Positions 35,950 through 44,502 of a stretch of DNA of 64,000 bases are shown here, in pieces; position 1 is the first letter of the stretch, and every line of letters starts with the position of its first letter. A program made the translations under genes and the position numbers. Location of the stretch: assembly GCF_040049295.1 (NCBI RefSeq), contig NZ_JBDZDQ010000001.1:992001-1056000 (forward strand), given 5' to 3'. This DNA comes from Sphingomonas sp. KR3-1 (GTDB taxonomy: Bacteria > Pseudomonadota > Alphaproteobacteria > Sphingomonadales > Sphingomonadaceae). The notes beneath the pieces were generated by a model that saw nothing but the letters and a program-made list of their open reading frames with translations, was not told where the DNA came from and searched no databases.

Positions 35950-37356
35950 ATGATCGTCCGGGGGTGCTTTCCATTATTCGACACGCGCTTCATTTTGGAA
36001 GACTCGTCCGAAGACGCGCGTCCCGCACCGCGCTGGCTCTATGCCGAGCCGCCACCGCCGGTGGACTATGTTGGCCGATTGGGCCGCGTAGCCAAATGGA
36101 TTCCGCCCCACCCCTATGCGCGTTGCACCGCGGCCGACCTCATCCAATTGTCGTTGCGTCCGGACGAAGAGGATCACGCGAAGCATTTCGCGATGCAGGT
36201 GGAGAAAATAGAAGTCGTTGCGGATCAGCATGGCCACGCCCGGCTGAGCGTCGAATTGAATCTTGAGGTACTGGGATCGGACCGCAGCCTTGCAGCGCTG
36301 GCCGATTCGGTCGCCACGGCCGATATCTCGGTTCGCCATCCCGAACGCAGGGGACAATATGATACGCTGGCTGGCGCCGCGAATATTCTCGCCGACCTCT
36401 ACGCACGAGAGTCTGCCCGCACCGCACCGCCCCCGCGCGGCAGCTACCGTCCGGACTGGGTCATCGCCGGCCGGCCATTCCTGATCGTCGTCAACGATCG
36501 ACGCGATTCGATCGAGTTTCCCGCCACCCTGCCGGAGGTAGCGACGCAGGGCGACAATAGTCGAATCCGTTTCTTTCCCTGGCGCCCCGACGACGACAAC
36601 GGCTCCGCATTGCCAATCTGGTATCTCGAGGCGAGCCGCGGCGGCGCCGCCTGGCGTCTGCAAATCGAAGCCCTGGAAGACCTGACCGCCCATTACGAAG
36701 AATTATTTCTGTGCACCGAACTCCAGATACGCGGCGAGACGCAGCCAATGCCATTCGACGCGGCACTAGCAATGCACCGCAAACGGCTTTCCGGCACGCT
36801 GCGCCGGGAACGGCGCCATGGAGTCGATCTGCGCGCCGCTTCACGCATCCTGGCCGACTATGACAGCTCCATTCTCAAGCCCAGGGAAACCGAAAGCCTG
36901 GAACAGGCGCTCATTGCACGGGTAAACGCGCAAATTGCGGCGTATATCGGTCCACGCGGATTCGGAAATTCTCGAACAGGGGATATTCACATGACGGTCA
37001 ACAACACTTTCACGGGCGGCAACAACGTCGTGAATTTCGGAATGATGGCGAACAACACCATCACCATGACCAATGAGATGCTTGCGACATCTCAGGCGGC
37101 GGGCGACCTGAAAGCCAAATTGACCGAACTTCGCGATCCCGTGATCAAAGCCGCCGAGGCATTGCCCGAGGCGGAAGCCAAGAACTTGCTCAAGGACTAT
37201 GAGAACTTTGCGGACGCTGCGCTGCGCGAGAGCCCGCCCAAGCCTCTGGTGCAAGCGCAAGGCAACCAGCTGGTCGAAACCGCGAAGAAGGTTGCGGCCT
37301 TCGCCACTCCGGTCGCAACGATAGTCGCGGCAATCCTCAAGCTGGTTGCAGGCTGA
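35950..37356 (+). CDS. Unrecognised 468-residue protein, accessory-type
   Basis: A protein of unknown function. The N-terminal 330 residues are soluble and mixed alpha/beta (RFILEDSSEDARPAPRW, ADLIQLSLRPDEEDHAKHF, GRPFLIVVNDRRDSIEFPA). A linker at about 341-365 is Asn/Thr-rich (MTVNNTFTGGNNVVNFG). A helical C-terminal segment, about 375-445, ends in a hydrophobic helix VAAFATPVATIVAAILKLVAG. The linker-plus-helices-plus-apolar-tail resembles effector-associated or self-associating C-termini of bacterial conflict proteins; this is inference. Codon use is more AT-rich than its neighbours. ATG 35950 has no good SD. A TTG at 35824 would read through the hairpin at 35881. Confidence 0.6.
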   Translation: MIVRGCFPLFDTRFILEDSSEDARPAPRWLYAEPPPPVDYVGRLGRVAKWIPPHPYARCTAADLIQLSLRPDEEDHAKHFAMQVEKIEVVADQHGHARLSVELNLEVLGSDRSLAALADSVATADISVRHPERRGQYDTLAGAANILADLYARESARTAPPPRGSYRPDWVIAGRPFLIVVNDRRDSIEFPATLPEVATQGDNSRIRFFPWRPDDDNGSALPIWYLEASRGGAAWRLQIEALEDLTAHYEELFLCTELQIRGETQPMPFDAALAMHRKRLSGTLRRERRHGVDLRAASRILADYDSSILKPRETESLEQALIARVNAQIAAYIGPRGFGNSRTGDIHMTVNNTFTGGNNVVNFGMMANNTITMTNEMLATSQAAGDLKAKLTELRDPVIKAAEALPEAEAKNLLKDYENFADAALRESPPKPLVQAQGNQLVETAKKVAAFATPVATIVAAILKLVAG

Positions 37357-37521
37357 ATCTTCTGTCGTCGCAGCCATCGACCTAGAAGAATGGCACTCGG
37401 CTTCCCATGTTCGGGGAGGGGGCGGACTGCCGGGGGCGATTTCCCCTTCTCCTTCCCTTTTTCCATTTCGCACTGTAAAGGCACCGCCACTTTAGGCGCG
37501 CGCTGATCCACGAGGTATTTT

Positions 37522-37740
37522 TTGGCCAAAGAAGAACTGCTTGAAATGCGCGGACAGGTCGTTGAGCTTTTGCCCAACGCCATGTTCCGCGTTCGGCTCG
37601 AAAACGATCATGAGATCCTCGGCCATACCGCCGGCAAGATGCGCAAGAACCGCATCCGCGTGCTGGTCGGCGACGAAGTGCTCGTCGAGCTCACGCCCTA
37701 CGACCTGACCAAGGGCCGTATCACCTACCGCTTCAAGTGA
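37522..37740 (+). CDS. infA: Translation initiation factor IF-1
   Basis: A 72-residue S1/OB-fold IF-1: [52 protein letters not shown], ending GRITYRFK. It binds the ribosomal A site during initiation. The start is TTG with upstream CGAGG. A rare start in an initiation factor gene could allow self-control, as known for infC. The 165-base gap before it (37357-37521) has no clear element except polypyrimidine tracts. Confidence 0.97.
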   Translation: MAKEELLEMRGQVVELLPNAMFRVRLENDHEILGHTAGKMRKNRIRVLVGDEVLVELTPYDLTKGRITYRFK

Positions 37741-37758
37741 TCCGGCGCGCAGCACCGG

Positions 37759-37786
37759 GTCATCCCGGCGCAGGCCGGGATCCAGA
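37759..37786. repeat. Single REP-like palindrome between infA and maf
   Basis: gtcatcccggcgcaggccgg followed by gatccag forms TCCCGGC-gcag-GCCGGGA. It belongs to the same family as the elements near 7.3, 8.4 and 27.6 kb. It may reduce read-through from infA into maf. Confidence 0.7.
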
Positions 37787-37804
37787 AGCCTGAGGCTCCC
37801 GCCC

Positions 37805-38374
37805 TTGCGGCTCGTGCTTGCCTCCACATCGCCGCGCCGGCTCGATCTGCTGAAGCGGATCGGGGCCGCGCCCGCGCGCGTCGCCGCCCCCGATGTCGAC
37901 GAGGATGTCCGTGCCGGCGAGACCCCGCGCGCCTATGTCCTGCGCGTCGCAGTCGACAAGGCGCATGCGGTGGACCGCGCCGCGGACGAGATCGTCCTCG
38001 CCGGCGACACCACCATCGCCGTCGGCCGCCGCATCCTCGCCAAGCCCGAGGACGAGGCGGACCTGCGCCGCATGCTCGCCCTGCTCTCCGGCCGGCGCCA
38101 CCACTGCCTTTCCGCCGTCTGCCTGATCGGGCTCGACGGCAAGCCCCGCACCCGCCTCTCCGACACGGTCGTCACCTTCAAGCGGCTGACCGACACCGAG
38201 ATCGATTGGTACGTCGCCTCGGGCGAAGGCATGGGCAAGGCCGGCGGCTATGCCATCCAGGGCAAGGCCGAGGCGTTCGTCCGCGCGCTTTCGGGCAGCC
38301 ATTCAGGCGTGGTCGGCCTGCCCGTGTTCGAAACCCGCGCCTTGCTCGAATCGGCAGGCTTCCGGCTTGGCTGA
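37805..38374 (+). CDS. maf: Maf-like nucleoside triphosphate pyrophosphatase
   Basis: A 189-residue Maf-family protein: RLVLASTSPRRLDLLKRIG at the N-terminus, IVLAGDTTIAVGRRILAKPEDEADLRRML in the middle and GKAGGYAIQGKAEAFVRALSGSHSGVVGLPV. These hydrolyse modified or canonical nucleotides such as dTTP/UTP. The start is TTG at 37805. It is followed by the RNase gene with a 8-base overlap, the same maf-rng order as in enterobacteria. Confidence 0.93.
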   Translation: MRLVLASTSPRRLDLLKRIGAAPARVAAPDVDEDVRAGETPRAYVLRVAVDKAHAVDRAADEIVLAGDTTIAVGRRILAKPEDEADLRRMLALLSGRRHHCLSAVCLIGLDGKPRTRLSDTVVTFKRLTDTEIDWYVASGEGMGKAGGYAIQGKAEAFVRALSGSHSGVVGLPVFETRALLESAGFRLG

Positions 38375-39332
38375 GTGGCTCTACGAGGCCGGGATCGGCG
38401 AGAACCGCGCCGCGCTCGTCTCGCGCGGCAGCATCTGGAAGGCGCGGATCGAGCTCGAGGGTAGCGCGCCGCGCGTCGATGCGGTGCTCGAGGCCCGGCT
38501 GGTCGACAAGGCCGCCAAGCTGATCGCGCTCGACGGCGGCGGCGAGGCGCTGTGCGATCACATCCCCAAGAGCGTCACCCAGGGCGCGAAGCTGCGCGTC
38601 CGCATCGTCCGTGAGGCGATTCCCGAGCCGGGCCGCGCCAAGCTGCCCAAGGCGGTGCCCAGCGACGACGACCTGTCCGCCGGCCCGACGCTGCTCGATC
38701 GGATCACCGCCACCGGCCTGCCCGTCTGCACACTGCGCGCGCACGAGCCCGACGCGCTCGAAGAAGCCGGCTGGTCCGAAGTGCTGGAGGAAGCGATCAC
38801 CGGCGAGATCGCCTTCGCCGGCGGCACGCTGCGCCTCTCGCCCACCCCGGCGATGGCGCTGTTCGACGTCGACGGCTCGGGCAATCTCGAAACCCTCTCG
38901 GTCGCCGCCGCGCATGCCGTCGCCCGCGCGATCGAGCGGCTCGGCATCGCAGGCTCGATCGGCATCGACTTCCCCACTTTGGTCGGCAAGGAGGCGCGAA
39001 ACGCCGTCGCCGAGGCGATCGACGCGGCGCTGCCCCAGCCGTTCGAGCGGACCGCGGTCAACGGCTTCGGCTTCCTCCAGATCGTCCGCCGCCGCAGCCG
39101 GCCCTCGCTCCCCGAGCTGCTGCGCGCCGACCCTGCCGGCGCCGCCGCGCGCGCCGAGCTCCGCCGGATCGAGCGCCTTCCCCCGCCGCCCCCGACTACC
39201 CATATGGTGACCAGGAACATCGCCCGCCGCCTCGCCCAGCAGCCCGGCTGGACCGCGGAGCTGGCGCGGCGAATCGGCGGCGCGACGGCGTTCACGTCCG
39301 CCGGGGATGGAATGGGCGAAGGACTGAAATGA
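38367..39332 (+). CDS. Compact ribonuclease E/G-like protein
   Basis: A 321-residue RNase E/G-family protein in the short alphaproteobacterial form. LAEWLYEAGIGENRAALVSRGSIWKARIE begins an S1-like region. The DNase-I-like catalytic region contains ALFDVDGSGNLE and SIGIDFPTLVGKEARNAV, and the end NGFGFLQIVRRRSRPSL aligns with the catalytic domain C-terminus. It lacks the CPxCxG zinc-link and the scaffold domain of RNase E. The start is TTG 38367, overlapping maf. It is likely involved in RNA maturation; activity is not certain. Confidence 0.82.
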   Translation: MAEWLYEAGIGENRAALVSRGSIWKARIELEGSAPRVDAVLEARLVDKAAKLIALDGGGEALCDHIPKSVTQGAKLRVRIVREAIPEPGRAKLPKAVPSDDDLSAGPTLLDRITATGLPVCTLRAHEPDALEEAGWSEVLEEAITGEIAFAGGTLRLSPTPAMALFDVDGSGNLETLSVAAAHAVARAIERLGIAGSIGIDFPTLVGKEARNAVAEAIDAALPQPFERTAVNGFGFLQIVRRRSRPSLPELLRADPAGAAARAELRRIERLPPPPPTTHMVTRNIARRLAQQPGWTAELARRIGGATAFTSAGDGMGEGLK

Positions 39333-39514
39333 CGAAGAGCAATAGCTGCCCGGTCTGCGGGCAGCCGGCCACGACCGAGAACAAGCCCTTCTGCAGCCGC
39401 GGCTGCAAGGACCGCGACCTGCTGCAATGGCTGGGCGAGGGCTATCGCATCGCCGGCGAGCCCGTCGACCCGCATGCACATTCAGGGGTGGACAGCCCCG
39501 AAACGCACGACTAA
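39329..39514 (+). CDS. yacG: DNA gyrase inhibitor / zinc-binding protein YacG
   Basis: A 61-residue zinc ribbon with CPVCGQP and CSRGCKDRDLLQWLGEGYRIAGEP. YacG of E. coli binds GyrB and inhibits its DNA binding. It overlaps the RNase gene by 4 bases (ATGA) and is probably co-transcribed. Confidence 0.92.
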   Translation: MTKSNSCPVCGQPATTENKPFCSRGCKDRDLLQWLGEGYRIAGEPVDPHAHSGVDSPETHD

Positions 39515-39525
39515 GAGGCGCGCTC

Positions 39526-39541
39526 CCCGGCACTCGCCGGG
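39526..39541 (+). terminator. Hairpin between yacG and tRNA-Phe
   Basis: CCCGGC-actc-GCCGGG, a perfect 6-bp stem, ends 3 bases before the tRNA. It may end the yacG transcript or help release the tRNA 5' end. Confidence 0.35.
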
Positions 39542-39544
39542 CAT

Positions 39545-39620
39545 GCCCGGGTAGCTCAGTTGGTAGAGCATGCGACTGAAAATCGCAGTGTCGGCGGTTC
39601 GACTCCGTCCCCGGGCACCA
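39545..39620 (+). tRNA. tRNA-Phe (anticodon GAA)
   Basis: A 76-base cloverleaf with encoded CCA. The acceptor GCCCGGG pairs with CCCGGGC, the D-arm is GCTCAGTTGGTAGAGC, and the anticodon stem TGCGA/TCGCA holds loop CTGAAAA. The T-arm is GGCGG-TTCGACT-CCGTC. The anticodon GAA reads Phe codons. An accessory PIN-domain gene follows after 97 bases. Confidence 0.97.
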
Positions 39621-39717
39621 TTTTCAAAATACCATGAATTGCGTCAATCCCGCGCTGATCACGCGTATTTCGATCAAACCGCTTCGTCTTGCGGCGGGCT
39701 GCCCCTAGAATCGCCCG

Positions 39718-40788
39718 ATGAGCAAATCGGATGGCAAAAGAAGCAGCGCTCGGTTGAAGACGCCCTGGGTATTCATCGACACCCAGGCCTTCCGGTCCGC
39801 CAACATCAACTGGAACGCGCGTAGCTGGGGCAGGTTCGCCGAACTCTCTCGCACTGGCATGATCCGTCCTATCACGACCAGCATCACCAAGCGCGAAGTC
39901 GATAGGCGGATCGTCGAAGCGCTTCGTGACGCGGAAACCGCGGTGACCAAGAACCGCGTGATTTTCGATCAGCTTCACCCGGGCCTTATGCTCGATAGCG
40001 ATCATGACAGGCGCGAGGCGGCGCTGCTGGATGCATTCCACACCTATTTGCAGAAGGCCCGCTTCCTCGAGATTGCGCTGACGGCGGAACCTGGTGCGAT
40101 CTTCGACTCCTATTTCGCAAGGACGCCGCCCTTCAGCGATGGAAAGAAGGACGAGTTCCCGGACGCCTTCGTCCTCCATTCGCTTCGAAACTGGCTCGAT
40201 GAGACGCGAAATTCACTTTACGTCGTCAGCGACGACAAGGACATGAGAACGTTCTGCGAAAGCGATGATCGCCTGATCAGCGTGGAGAGCCTCAACGCAT
40301 TCCTGTCCGCTGCGCAGGCGCACGGCGCCCTGCTTTCCAACATCCAATCCCATGTACAAAATGACGCCGGCTTCCTGGCGTGGGTCGACGGCAATCTCGC
40401 CCGGTTCAGCGCGTCGATGTCTAGCGTGGCGGTGCACGACATCGAGTTCCACGATGTGGAGGTCGCATCCGTCCTGCTCATCGATGAGGACGAGACGGCC
40501 AACGAACTTCACATCGCCGTGGAGATGGAGGCCGGCGTTTCGCTGGAGGTGACCGAGACGTCCTTCAAGATGATCGTCGATAGGCACGGCGACCCGGACA
40601 TGGACATGGAATCGACGGAGCGCTCGATCACGGCAACCACCATGTTCGAGGTTGAGCTCGCGCTAGTCGCGCGCGGAGATCAGGAACATCCCGTTTTCGA
40701 GACGAGGGACAGATATTTCTCGGCGTCGGAGATATCGGTCGAACTTCCAAGAGGCTTCGACGCGAGAAGGCTAACCCTCCGGCGGTGA
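39718..40788 (+). CDS. PIN-like (DUF4935) protein
   Basis: A 356-residue protein. The N-terminal PIN-like nuclease domain (about 16-185) keeps acidic residues: Asp21 in FIDTQAF, Asp149 in DEFPDAFVLHSL and Asp172/173/175 in VVSDDKDMRTF. The C-terminal 170 residues are unassigned, with acidic strands (VASVLLIDEDETANELHIAVEM). DUF4935 proteins are predicted RNases in defence or stress settings; no antitoxin gene is visible. GC is clearly lower than in flanking genes, and the gene lies just behind a tRNA, which suggests horizontal gain. No integrase is seen. Confidence 0.78.
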   Translation: MSKSDGKRSSARLKTPWVFIDTQAFRSANINWNARSWGRFAELSRTGMIRPITTSITKREVDRRIVEALRDAETAVTKNRVIFDQLHPGLMLDSDHDRREAALLDAFHTYLQKARFLEIALTAEPGAIFDSYFARTPPFSDGKKDEFPDAFVLHSLRNWLDETRNSLYVVSDDKDMRTFCESDDRLISVESLNAFLSAAQAHGALLSNIQSHVQNDAGFLAWVDGNLARFSASMSSVAVHDIEFHDVEVASVLLIDEDETANELHIAVEMEAGVSLEVTETSFKMIVDRHGDPDMDMESTERSITATTMFEVELALVARGDQEHPVFETRDRYFSASEISVELPRGFDARRLTLRR

Positions 40789-40856
40789 GCCTCAACGCGT
40801 ATCGCAGCGGAGTGCTCCTGCGGCACGATGCGTTAGCGCGCGCCACACGAAACGGA

Positions 40857-40878
40857 CCGGGCACATCGCTGCGCCCGG
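40857..40878 (-). terminator. Hairpin at the end of the prolyl oligopeptidase gene
   Basis: CCGGGC (40857-40862) pairs with GCCCGG (40873-40878) 10 bases beyond the stop of the S9 peptidase gene. The stem is short with no T-run. Confidence 0.35.
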
Positions 40879-40888
40879 CCCGCCGCCC

Positions 40889-43009
40889 TCAGTCCATCAG
40901 CTTCTCGGCCATGTAGGTCATGTTGAGCGCGGTGGTGCGCGCGCTCTGCTTCAGGTCGGCGCCCGATCCGTGGCCACCCTCGGTATTCTCATAGTAGAAG
41001 AAGGGCAGGCCCATCTCCTCCATCCGCGCCGCGAACTTGCGCGCATGCTGCGGGCCGACGCGGTCGTCCTTGGTGGTGGTGAAGATGAACGGCTCGGGAT
41101 AGCGCACGCCCGGCTTGAGGTTCTGATAGGGCGAGGTCTTGCGCCAGAAGGCCATCACCGCAGGATCGGCGTTCACATCGCCATATTCGCCCTGCCACGA
41201 GGCGCCGGCCGCGATCTTCGAGATGCGGATCATGTCGAGCAGCGGCACCTGGATCAGCACCGCGTTGTAGAGCTCGGGATGCTGGGTGAACGAAACGCCC
41301 ATCAGCAGCCCGCCATTCGAGCCGCCCTGGATGCCCAGCCGGCGCGGCGAGGTGATCTTCCGCGCGATCAGGTCCTTCGCCACCGCAGTGAAATCGTCAT
41401 AGATGATCTGTCGCTTGGTGCCCAGGCCGGCCTCGTGCCAGGCCGGGCCGAACTCGCCGCCGCCGCGGATATTGGCGAGGACGAAGGCGCCGCCGCGCTC
41501 GAGCCACAGCTTGCCGATCGAACCCGAATAATAGGGCGTCTCGCTCGACTGGAAGCCGCCATAGGCGTTGAGGATCGTCGGCGTGGTCCCGTCATATTTG
41601 ATGTCCTTGCGGTGGACGACGAAGTACGGGATCTTCGTGCCGTCGCTCGACACCGCCTCGAGCTGCTCGACCACGTCCTTCGACGCGTCGAACTTGGCCG
41701 GAAGCGACTTGAGCGCCTCGAGCTTCGCCGATGCCGTGTCCGCCAGATAGAGTGTCGACGGCGTCAGGAACCCGCTGGCGTTGACGAAGGTGCGGTTCGA
41801 CTTGCTGTCGGCCGAGCCGAAGCCGACCGCGAGATTGTCGGGCATCGGGATCTGCACCGTTGCCCAGCCGCCGCCGGCCTTGGGCGTCAGCGCCCAGGCG
41901 CGGCCCTGGACGTTGCTGAGCGTGCTGATCAGCAGCTTGTCGCGAGTCGAGCCGACGCCGTTGAGCGCGTCGCGCGGACCCGGCGCCCAGACCAGCCGGG
42001 CCTTGAGCTTGTCCGGCGACACCTTCACCGAATTCAGGTCGAGCTCGACCAGCGAACCGGGCTTGAACCCCTGCCACGCCTCGTCGAGCTGGACGATCAC
42101 GCGCCCGTCGACCAGCTCGGCCACGCTCGCCTTGTCGGGAATCGCGAGCCGCTGGGCGCCGCGCGGGGTGAGGACGAAGCTCTGGTGGTGGAAGGTGTCG
42201 AGCGGGCGCTCGATCACCGCCAGCTGGCGCCCCTGCCCGTCGCGCAGCACGCCGGGGGACACGCCGTAGCCGCCGTCATTCTTTTCGCCGCGATAGACTT
42301 CCACCGCCGCCGACATCGGCTGGCCGCGCGTCAGCCGCTTGACGACATAGGGATAGCCCGACGGGGTCAGCTCGCCCGGCGTCCAGTCGGTCGCGACGAG
42401 CAGATGGTCTTTGTCCTCCCAGGCGACGCGGTGCTTGCCGCGCGGCAGGTGGAAGCCGCCCTCGACGAACTTACCGGTGTCGAGATCGAACTCGCGGACC
42501 TCCACGGCGTCCTCGCCGCCGTCGGACAGCGAGACCAGGCAGCGCGCCTGGTCGGGCTCGAGGCACTGGACGCCCTTCTGCACCCAGCTCTTGCCCTCGG
42601 CCTTGCCCAGCGCGTCGATGTCGAGCACCGTCGTCCAGTTGGGCGTGGCATTGCGGTAGTCGGCAAGGCTGGTCTTGCGCAGATAGCCGCGCAGATGCTC
42701 GGGATCCTGCCAGAAATTGTAGATCTCGCCGTGGAGGAAGCGCGGCGCCGGGATGCGGTCGCGCGCGCCGGCGATCGCCAGCGCCGCGTCGTAGAAGCCC
42801 TGGTAGCGCGGATCGGCCTCGAGCCGCTTCGTGCTGGCGGCGTTGTGCGATTCGACCCAGCCCATCGCGCGCGGCGACGAGACTTCCTCGAGCCAGAGAT
42901 AGGGATCGTCGGCATCCGTGGCTGCGGCGGGCGCCGGGTTCGGCGCCTGGGCGAACACGGGGACGGGAGCCGCGGTGAGCAGGAGCGCGGCCAGGAGCTT
43001 GCGGTGCAT
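40889..43009 (-). CDS. Prolyl oligopeptidase (S9A), exported
   Basis: A 706-residue serine peptidase. The signal peptide of about 20 residues ends VPVFAQ. The beta-propeller N-domain begins DDPYLWLEEVSSPRAMGWV. The catalytic domain has GGSNGGLLMG with Ser564, the oxyanion tract ILNAYGGFQSSETPYY, and the His loop NTEGGHGSG. It should cleave after proline in short peptides in the periplasm. ATG 43009 was chosen because it begins the signal peptide; an in-frame upstream ATG is less likely. Confidence 0.93.
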   Translation of the reverse strand: MHRKLLAALLLTAAPVPVFAQAPNPAPAAATDADDPYLWLEEVSSPRAMGWVESHNAASTKRLEADPRYQGFYDAALAIAGARDRIPAPRFLHGEIYNFWQDPEHLRGYLRKTSLADYRNATPNWTTVLDIDALGKAEGKSWVQKGVQCLEPDQARCLVSLSDGGEDAVEVREFDLDTGKFVEGGFHLPRGKHRVAWEDKDHLLVATDWTPGELTPSGYPYVVKRLTRGQPMSAAVEVYRGEKNDGGYGVSPGVLRDGQGRQLAVIERPLDTFHHQSFVLTPRGAQRLAIPDKASVAELVDGRVIVQLDEAWQGFKPGSLVELDLNSVKVSPDKLKARLVWAPGPRDALNGVGSTRDKLLISTLSNVQGRAWALTPKAGGGWATVQIPMPDNLAVGFGSADSKSNRTFVNASGFLTPSTLYLADTASAKLEALKSLPAKFDASKDVVEQLEAVSSDGTKIPYFVVHRKDIKYDGTTPTILNAYGGFQSSETPYYSGSIGKLWLERGGAFVLANIRGGGEFGPAWHEAGLGTKRQIIYDDFTAVAKDLIARKITSPRRLGIQGGSNGGLLMGVSFTQHPELYNAVLIQVPLLDMIRISKIAAGASWQGEYGDVNADPAVMAFWRKTSPYQNLKPGVRYPEPFIFTTTKDDRVGPQHARKFAARMEEMGLPFFYYENTEGGHGSGADLKQSARTTALNMTYMAEKLMD

Positions 43010-43109
43010 GTGGTAAAATACCCCTTGTTGGATGGCGATCACGATAGCGCGATCGCCACCGAACGCCATCCCCCGGCCCGCGCACCGCTGCGGGCCGGGG
43101 GCGGGGAAA

Positions 43110-43913
43110 TCAGTGGCCCGGCACGTAGATGATCTGCGTCTGGGCCTGGTATTCGTCGACCAGCGCGCGCTCGCCAGCGGGGAGTCCCCTAGTCAGCCGC
43201 ACGGCGTAACGGCCCTTGCCGAGCTTGCGCGCCTCGACCGCGCTGCCCGCGATCTCGACGGTGCTGGCCGTGCTCGACAGCCGCACCGCCCGGTGCGTCG
43301 CGGTCATCGGGATCGCCACATCGTCGCCGCCCAGCGCCTGGTAGAAATGATGCTGGCCGAGCAGCGGGTTGGAGCCCGAGATGTAGAAGCCGATCCGCAG
43401 CCCCTCGCCCGCATCCGGCGCGCCCACCTGATAGCCGACCGTATCGAAGCTCAGCTCCGCGCGCGTCGCGTCGGGATAGGGCAGGCCGGGCGCGAGCCGG
43501 TCGACGCGGCCCACCACGCCGCGGCCCAGCCATAATGCCTCGAACCGCCCGTCCGCGTCCTGGTCGGCCAGGCAGAGCAGCACGACCATCTTGCTGGGCC
43601 GCGCCATCCGGCAATAAAGCTTGCCGGTATAGGCCTTGCCCTCCGCGCGGTGCTCGAACAGGCGCGTGCCGCCGGGCAGCAGCAGCGTGCCGTCGCCGAG
43701 CTTGAGGTCGCCCTGTATCGTCGCCACCGAGAGATAGTGTGCGCCCTGCGCCGCGAAGAGCGTGCCGATGCCGACTTCCTCCTCGGCGGCGGCGGCCGGC
43801 GCCGCGTCGACGATCACCGGCAGGCTCAGGCTGATGCTGTCCCGCGCCTGGGCCTGCGGGATGGCGGCCACGGCAACCAGCGCAGCGCCCATCGAGATCG
43901 CATGTCGAATCAT
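43110..43913 (-). CDS. Secreted protein of unknown function
   Basis: A 267-residue protein with a signal peptide (MIRHAISMGAALVAVAAIPQAQA). The mature part is beta-rich (GTLFAAQGAHYLSVATIQGDLKLGDGTLLLPGGTRLFEH, then GYQVGAPDAGEGLRIGFYISG) and has two cysteines (KLYCRMAR, LLCLADQD) that could pair. No family is recognised. GGGGGG lies before the ATG at 43913. It is upstream of the S9 peptidase on the same strand with a 100-base gap. Confidence 0.65.
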   Translation of the reverse strand: MIRHAISMGAALVAVAAIPQAQARDSISLSLPVIVDAAPAAAAEEEVGIGTLFAAQGAHYLSVATIQGDLKLGDGTLLLPGGTRLFEHRAEGKAYTGKLYCRMARPSKMVVLLCLADQDADGRFEALWLGRGVVGRVDRLAPGLPYPDATRAELSFDTVGYQVGAPDAGEGLRIGFYISGSNPLLGQHHFYQALGGDDVAIPMTATHRAVRLSSTASTVEIAGSAVEARKLGKGRYAVRLTRGLPAGERALVDEYQAQTQIIYVPGH

Positions 43914-44085
43914 GATAGTCCCCCCTTTTTGCAGCCGGTTGCGGCCGGCTGCTGCCACACAGGGCTATTGCATGCGCCGGTGCCCGCCAAGCCGTGTCCC
44001 GTGCCGTATCGGTGCAGTGCGCGCCGGGACTGGCGCTGCGGCTGCACCAGCCGCTATGCCTGCCCGGCCCCAGACGGAGACGAAG

Positions 44086-44388
44086 ATGAGCGGATGCCAG
44101 CACAGTGCGACGATCAACCAGGTCACGCCCAGCGCACGCGGCTGCGAGGAATGCCTCAAGATCGGCAGCGAATGGCTGCACCTGCGCCTGTGCCGCGCCT
44201 GCGGCCATGTCGGCTGCTGCGACCAGTCGCCGCACCGCCACGCCACCGCGCATTTCCACGCCACCCACCACCCGATCATCGAAGGCTATGACCCGCCCGA
44301 AGGCTGGGGCTGGTGCTATGTCGATGAAGTCATGGTCGATCTTCCAGACCAGACGCCGCAATGGGGCCCTATCCCGCGCTATTACTAG
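44086..44388 (+). CDS. UBP-type zinc finger protein
   Basis: A 100-residue protein that is almost entirely a UBP-type zinc finger: CEECLKIGSEWLHLRLCRACGHVGCCDQSPHRHATAHFHATHHPIIE, with the Cys/His ligands of the ubiquitin-binding ZnF-UBP of deubiquitinases. It is followed by WGWCYVDEVMVDL. Bacteria lack ubiquitin, so the ligand is probably a free C-terminal tail or another peptide. GGAGACG precedes the ATG. Confidence 0.85.
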   Translation: MSGCQHSATINQVTPSARGCEECLKIGSEWLHLRLCRACGHVGCCDQSPHRHATAHFHATHHPIIEGYDPPEGWGWCYVDEVMVDLPDQTPQWGPIPRYY

Positions 44389-44502
44389 GATCGCGCAACA
44401 AGATTAACGCCGGCTACACGCTATTTTGTCAGTATCGCCCCCTATTTTACGCAATCAAGCCCCAGTATCTCCCGCCCGAGTATCAGTAGGCGGAGGGATT
44501 GA

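Noticed and set aside
7308..37786. CRISPR array from the repeated gtcatcccggcg-type palindromes
   Set aside because: Copies are single or paired and kilobases apart, without regular spacers or cas genes.
40857..40864. CCGGGCAC downstream of the PIN gene as an attachment-site copy of the tRNA-Phe 3' end
   Set aside because: Only 8 bases match, the sequence forms part of a terminator-like hairpin, and no integrase is present.
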